Source: Pseudoclavibacter sp. RFBB5
GTDB lineage: Bacteria; Actinomycetota; Actinomycetes; Actinomycetales; Microbacteriaceae
DNA length: 64,000 bases
NCBI RefSeq assembly: GCF_002931555.1
Contig: NZ_PSTZ01000011.1
Coordinates: forward strand, 124,001 to 188,000
Reading direction: 5' to 3'
Shown here: positions 60,596 to 64,000 of the stretch, one piece after another
Position numbering within the stretch: the first letter of the stretch is position 1
How the letters are laid out: every line of letters starts with the position of its first letter
The notes under the pieces: generated by a model
What the model saw: the letters and a program-made list of their open reading frames with translations, nothing else
What the model was told of the DNA's origin: nothing
Database searches by the model: none
Translations under genes and position numbers: made by a program

Positions 60596-62008
60596 ATGTC
60601 CGAAAAGACGCCAACGACCTCGCTGATCCAGTTCGAGACCAGGCACATCCTCCCCATCCCGGAGAACGAGCGGAACGGCTCGGTCTGGTCGCTCTTCGCC
60701 ATCTGGGTCGGCATCAATATGCTGCCACTGACCGTGGTCACCGGAGCCATCGCGAGCGGAAGCTTCGGTCTCTCCATCGGGTGGAGCATCGCCGCGATCC
60801 TCACCGGCAACCTGATCGGCGCACTCGGCGCCGCACTGCACGCCTCACAGGGGCCGCACCTCGGCATCCCCCAGATGTTGCAGGCCCGCGCACAGTTCGG
60901 CTACCTCGGAGGCAGCCTGCTCGCAGGCATCGCCCTACTCATGTTCCTGGGTTTCTTCGCGAGCATCCTCGTCGTCGCGAAGGACAGCCTGGTCGCCGTA
61001 TTCCCCTGGATCCCGGGACCGCCGCTGATCATCGCGCTCGCCGCGGTCGGCATCCTCATCGCGATCGTCGGCTACGACCTGCTGCAGAAGGTCATGACCG
61101 TGCTCTCCACCCTCATCGCCATCGCGGTGATCGTGGCAATGGTGGCGCTGATCATGCATCCCGAAGCAACCGTGCAGTCTCCAGACGCCGGCTTCACGGC
61201 GCAGGGCTTCTTCGGGATGCTCGCGATCGGGATCACCTGGCAGCTCGCCTACGCACCGTACGTCTCCGATTACTCGAGGTACCTGCCGAAGAAGACCGGC
61301 CCCGCCGCCGCCTTCTGGGCCACCTACCTCGGACTCGTGCTGAGCAGCGTCTTCGTCATGATCCTCGGCGTGCTCCTCGGAGCGGCCAATCCGGAGAACC
61401 CGCTCGCCGCGCTCGGCGAGGTGCTCGGCCCCCTAGGAATGGGAGTGCTGGTGATCTTCGGCCTGACGGCAGCCATCATTAATGCCGCTGAGCTGTACTC
61501 AGGAGTCATGTGCGCACTCACGGCGGTCCAGTCTGGCTTCCGCAGAGTCACCATCGACACTCGAACCAGGGTCATCACAACCGTCGTCTGCGGAGTCATC
61601 GCGACGCTGGGAGCCCTGGCCGGGGACAGCGACTTCATGCTCGTGTTCCAGAACTTCGTCACCCTGCTGCTGTCCGTCCTCATCCCCTGGTCGGCCATCA
61701 ACCTCGTCGACTACTTCATCGTCCGCAAGGGGGAGTACGCGGTGTACGAGCTCTTCGACCGCGCAGGCGGACGCTACGGGCGCTGGAACGTGATCGGGCT
61801 GGGAACGTACGCCATCGGCCTCGCCGCCCAGGCACCGTTCATGATCTCCGGCATCTACACGGGTCCGCTCGCAGAAGCCCTGGGCTACGTCGACGTCGCC
61901 TGGGTCGCCGGATTCGTCGTCAGCGGCGTGGTCTACCTGCTCGCGGTCCGGTTCTCCGAACGCCGCCGCTCTCGGCAGCTGGTCCTGGAAGAGACCCCCA
62001 CCCGCTAG
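60596..62008 (+). CDS. NCS1-family purine/cytosine permease
   Basis: A 470-residue NCS1 symporter with about twelve helices: ERNGSVWSLFAIWVGINMLPLTVVTG at helix 1, GPHLGIPQMLQARAQFGYLGG, ITWQLAYAPYVSDYSRYLP and IIGxxNxxE-like helix 8. It imports a nucleobase or related ring compound with Na+ or H+; cytosine, allantoin and hydantoin are candidates. CGGAGTTCTCAAC precedes the ATG. It is divergent from ALDH with two GAAGTGCATC elements between them. Confidence 0.9.
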   Translation: MSEKTPTTSLIQFETRHILPIPENERNGSVWSLFAIWVGINMLPLTVVTGAIASGSFGLSIGWSIAAILTGNLIGALGAALHASQGPHLGIPQMLQARAQFGYLGGSLLAGIALLMFLGFFASILVVAKDSLVAVFPWIPGPPLIIALAAVGILIAIVGYDLLQKVMTVLSTLIAIAVIVAMVALIMHPEATVQSPDAGFTAQGFFGMLAIGITWQLAYAPYVSDYSRYLPKKTGPAAAFWATYLGLVLSSVFVMILGVLLGAANPENPLAALGEVLGPLGMGVLVIFGLTAAIINAAELYSGVMCALTAVQSGFRRVTIDTRTRVITTVVCGVIATLGALAGDSDFMLVFQNFVTLLLSVLIPWSAINLVDYFIVRKGEYAVYELFDRAGGRYGRWNVIGLGTYAIGLAAQAPFMISGIYTGPLAEALGYVDVAWVAGFVVSGVVYLLAVRFSERRRSRQLVLEETPTR

Positions 62009-62017
62009 GCGGCAGCC

Positions 62018-62071
62018 GAACGGGCGTCTGCTCCCGGACCCCCTCAGGCGTCCGGGGGCAGGCGCCGGTTC
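62018..62071. terminator. Recurrent terminator hairpin, copy 2
   Basis: GAACGGGCGTCTGCTCCCGG (62018-62037, plus A) pairs with 62051-62071 (TCCGGGGGCAGGCGCCGGTTC minus the last base), 18 of 21 positions; 12-base loop. The core matches the hairpin at 51157-51209 base for base over most of CGGGCGYYTGCYCYCGG. Confidence 0.8.
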
Positions 62072-62166
62072 CGCTTTCGCAGCTCCCTTCGTGATCGACC
62101 TCGCCGCTGGGGCCGGAGCAGGGCGCGTCTCGGGATGCGTAGGGCCGGGCGTGCAACCCTTGCCGC

Positions 62167-62541
62167 ATGCGCGCATCCACCTGGACTCCCCTTGCGATCT
62201 TCTACCTCCTGCTCGCCATCGTCGGCGGGGCCGTGACCTGGACGTTCAACGTCATGGCGGGCATGGGGGGCAGCGCCTTCATCGGCGACTACTTCGGCAG
62301 CGGGCCCGCCGTCACGTCGATCGTCATCGATGTGCTGGTCGCCGCCACCGTGGGCGCGGTGTTCATCATCGTCGAGGGGCGCCGCCAGGGGATGCGCCGA
62401 CTCTGGGTCTACATCCTGTGCTTCGGCGTCGCGTTCGCGTTCGCCTTGCCACTGTTCCTCGCGATGCGCGAGCGCCACATCGCGGCGGGGCGCGGCCACG
62501 GCGCAGGCAACCGGATCACCGCAGAGCAACCCCACTCATAG
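62167..62541 (+). CDS. DUF2834-family membrane protein
   Basis: A 124-residue protein with three to four helices: FYLLLAIVGGAVTWTFNVMAGMGGSAFIGDYFG, VTSIVIDVLVAATVGAVFIIVEGRRQGM and LWVYILCFGVAFAFALPLFLAMRERH. This is the DUF2834 pattern with the EGRRxGMRxxW loop. Function unknown. The predicted start has no strong ribosome-binding site; TAGGGC lies about 28 bases upstream. Confidence 0.8.
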   Translation: MRASTWTPLAIFYLLLAIVGGAVTWTFNVMAGMGGSAFIGDYFGSGPAVTSIVIDVLVAATVGAVFIIVEGRRQGMRRLWVYILCFGVAFAFALPLFLAMRERHIAAGRGHGAGNRITAEQPHS

Positions 62542-62622
62542 CCGCTGAGGTTCCCGTGCGCTGAGCCCGCACGGAGGTCCGCCTGATTGGGTCACTGCAT
62601 AGCCAACTCAGAGGAGGCCACC

Positions 62623-63144
62623 GTGCGCAAGACGATCTGGTTCGCAGGCGGCATCGCGATGAGCATCCTGTACGTCCTCCTCGTCGGCTACCTGACACTG
62701 CAGGTGATCGGTCTCGCCGCAGGAGCGGCGCTCGGGCTCGACAACCAGCTGACGGCCGTGACGACCCCAGGCCCGGGCCTCCTCCAACTCGGTGGGATCG
62801 CCGCGGCGAGCGCCGGCGTGCTCTTCGGACTCACCCGGGCGACACGACGAGCGGACCCCGCGAACCGGTTCTCGCTGCGGCTTGGCTTCGCAGTCGCCAC
62901 CGCTGCGCAGGTCGTCGCCGCGGCCGCGATCCGCTCGCAGCGCTTCGAGGTCCTGGACCTCGACACCGGACCGGCGCCGTGGGTCGAGGGCTGGCTGACC
63001 ACGGGCGGCACCGCATCGGTTGTGCACCTCAGGCTGCTCGTGGCCGTTGGCCTGCTGTTCACTCGCCGCGCGCCAAGCGGCGTCAAGCCGCCGAGCATTG
63101 CTCGGCCAGCCAGGCATGAGCCAGCTGAGGGGCATCGCCCGTGA
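62623..63144 (+). CDS. Membrane protein, function unknown
   Basis: A 173-residue protein with about four helices: WFAGGIAMSILYVLLVGYLTLQVIGLAAGAAL, LGGIAAASAGVLFGLTRATRR, LRLGFAVATAAQVVAAAAI and VVHLRLLVAVGLLFTRRA. No family is recognised. The GTG start at 62623 follows GAGGAGGCCACC, whereas a longer frame 36 bases upstream has no site. Its last 62 bases are antisense to the S41 gene, an overlap that could reflect an over-long reading frame. Confidence 0.65.
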   Translation: MRKTIWFAGGIAMSILYVLLVGYLTLQVIGLAAGAALGLDNQLTAVTTPGPGLLQLGGIAAASAGVLFGLTRATRRADPANRFSLRLGFAVATAAQVVAAAAIRSQRFEVLDLDTGPAPWVEGWLTTGGTASVVHLRLLVAVGLLFTRRAPSGVKPPSIARPARHEPAEGHRP

Positions 63145-64000
63145 GTACGGACAGGTCAGGCTGGATGGGTTCCGGCATGACCGCGCCTGTCCGGTCCGTG
63201 TAGCGCGAGGTTGTGAGCAGGATCTCCGATCCGTCGGAGAGCATGAAGCCGTCGACGCCTGTCGCGAGCCCGTTGCTCTTCTCACCGAACGTGCGGACGT
63301 TGCTCTGCCCTGAGAAGCCTGCGAGCACCAGCTCGGCGGCGGAGGCCGTGTAGAAATCCTGCAGGACCGCGATCGGCTTGCCCGCGAAGGCATCCGCGTC
63401 GATGTCGGCATCGGAGTCGAAGCGCAGCTCGTAACCGGCGGTCGAGGTCGCGCTTTCCGTGGTTACCGTGATCGTGTTGTGCTCGCCGTTGCGGTCCACG
63501 AATCCCGCGACGTCGCGCGTGTCGAAGAGTGGCGAGACGGCCCCGAGCATCGGGAACGCACTCCCGCCCCAGTTGTCGCGCAGGTCGACGACGAAGCCGC
63601 ACGTCTGTGCATCCGCGAGCGCCGCCAACCCCTCGACCCCGGCTCGGGCATACTCCTCGGCGAGTGGGCCGTCGTGTCTGATCGCCGACACCGTGATCGT
63701 GACGGTGCGGCCCTGCGTCGCTTCGACCGTGGGCGGGGCGCTCGGTGCCTCCGTGTACGCCGCCTCCCGCTCATCGGCGGGAAGGAACCTCGCGTGCCGA
63801 CCACCGGCATCGAAGGTTGCCGCCGCGATCAGGTCGTACGCCTCCTCGAGGGTTGTGGCCGACGCGCCCGCGGCGAGGAGTGCATCCCGTTCAGCCGACC
63901 AATCTCCGCCCGAGTACAGGCCGTTCTCTTCCAGGACCTGAGCAGCCTCTTGGACGAGCGCCGCGGGGCTGACGGTCGGCGTGGGGACGGGCGCTGGCTG
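63083..64000 (-). CDS. S41-family (C-terminal processing) peptidase, 5' end outside window
   Basis: About 305 residues are visible, running off the right edge. Seen: CGFVVDLRDNWGGSAFPML near the middle, and DFYTASAAELVLAGFSGQSNVRTFGEKSNG with the TASAAE nucleophile Ser and nearby Lys-containing segment of the S41/CtpA family. The N-terminal part is a DAAALVQEA-like helical region of unknown type. It should be a secreted or periplasmic-facing protease, but the signal peptide is outside the window. It converges on the membrane protein gene with a 62-base overlap. Confidence 0.85.
   Translation of the reverse strand, partial: QPAPVPTPTVSPAALVQEAAQVLEENGLYSGGDWSAERDALLAAGASATTLEEAYDLIAAATFDAGGRHARFLPADEREAAYTEAPSAPPTVEATQGRTVTITVSAIRHDGPLAEEYARAGVEGLAALADAQTCGFVVDLRDNWGGSAFPMLGAVSPLFDTRDVAGFVDRNGEHNTITVTTESATSTAGYELRFDSDADIDADAFAGKPIAVLQDFYTASAAELVLAGFSGQSNVRTFGEKSNGLATGVDGFMLSDGSEILLTTSRYTDRTGAVMPEPIQPDLSVLTGDAPQLAHAWLAEQCSAA

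Noticed and set aside
1-64000. tRNA, rRNA or phage genes
   Set aside because: No cloverleaf-like, rRNA-like or phage structural sequence was recognised; a covariance search was not possible here.

Overview
The window is high-GC DNA with a dense, mostly operonic gene layout, frequent GTG/TTG starts and many leaderless promoters. Gene content (GntP permease, CopD-CtaG fusion, YdeP-type oxidoreductase, VanZ-RDD protein, 101-residue S14) and the recurring hexamer GGATGC/GCATCC point to an actinobacterium, most likely family Microbacteriaceae. This is inference from sequence style and gene families, not a database match. No rRNA, tRNA, transposase, phage gene or CRISPR array was seen. The window looks like ordinary chromosome rich in catabolic islands.

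Layout. 0-1.6 kb: end of an MFS transporter and a CPBP membrane protease gene bracketed by two copies of a composite palindromic repeat. 1.7-6.4 kb: a four-carbon acid sugar (threonate/erythronate) operon, otnK-ltnD-gntP, with its FadR-type regulator and twin palindromic operators. 6.5-9.6 kb: a MerR regulator divergent from a CopB-type copper ATPase with a CsoR-like operator. 9.7-23 kb: an orphan YdeP-type molybdopterin oxidoreductase, a lipoprotein, hydrolase/DUF3253, glutathione-independent formaldehyde dehydrogenase, a QorB-like reductase, a hairpin array, a sarcosine oxidase-like flavoenzyme divergent from TetR-APC permease-saccharopine dehydrogenase-like genes, then ribokinase and DUF6157. 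23.8-35.9 kb: VanZ-RDD protein, YceI, Pif1-like helicase coupled to CopD-CtaG, HU, acyl-CoA synthetase, DUF2975-XRE pair, rpmB-rpmG-rpsN, carboxylesterase and DUF554.

36-40.7 kb: a complete mannose-family PTS (IIA, IIB, IIC, IID) with a SIS-domain deglycase-like enzyme and a divergent HutC-type GntR. This arrangement resembles Amadori-product (fructosamine/glucoselysine) uptake operons. 40.7-51.1 kb: VOC protein, lipoprotein, orphan MbtH, SelO, a two-component system, MarR, TrmB, a DHA2 drug exporter and a dicarboxylate/amino-acid symporter. 51.2-62 kb: an amine/heterocycle catabolic island with copper amine oxidase, a small membrane protein, M20 hydrolase, DUF1028, RidA, flavin monooxygenase, LysR, aldehyde dehydrogenase and an NCS1 permease. 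Copies of a GAAGTG-containing element lie in three of its regulatory gaps. The window ends with DUF2834, a membrane protein and a partial S41 protease.

Most unusual are (1) the amine/RidA/DUF1028 island with its shared upstream element, (2) long-stem intergenic palindromes that share tips resembling TCGCTGCC, (3) a 118-bp tandem hairpin array, (4) nine genes with a TAnnnT-like -10 box 6-7 nt before the start codon, and (5) a stand-alone MbtH gene with no peptide synthetase nearby.
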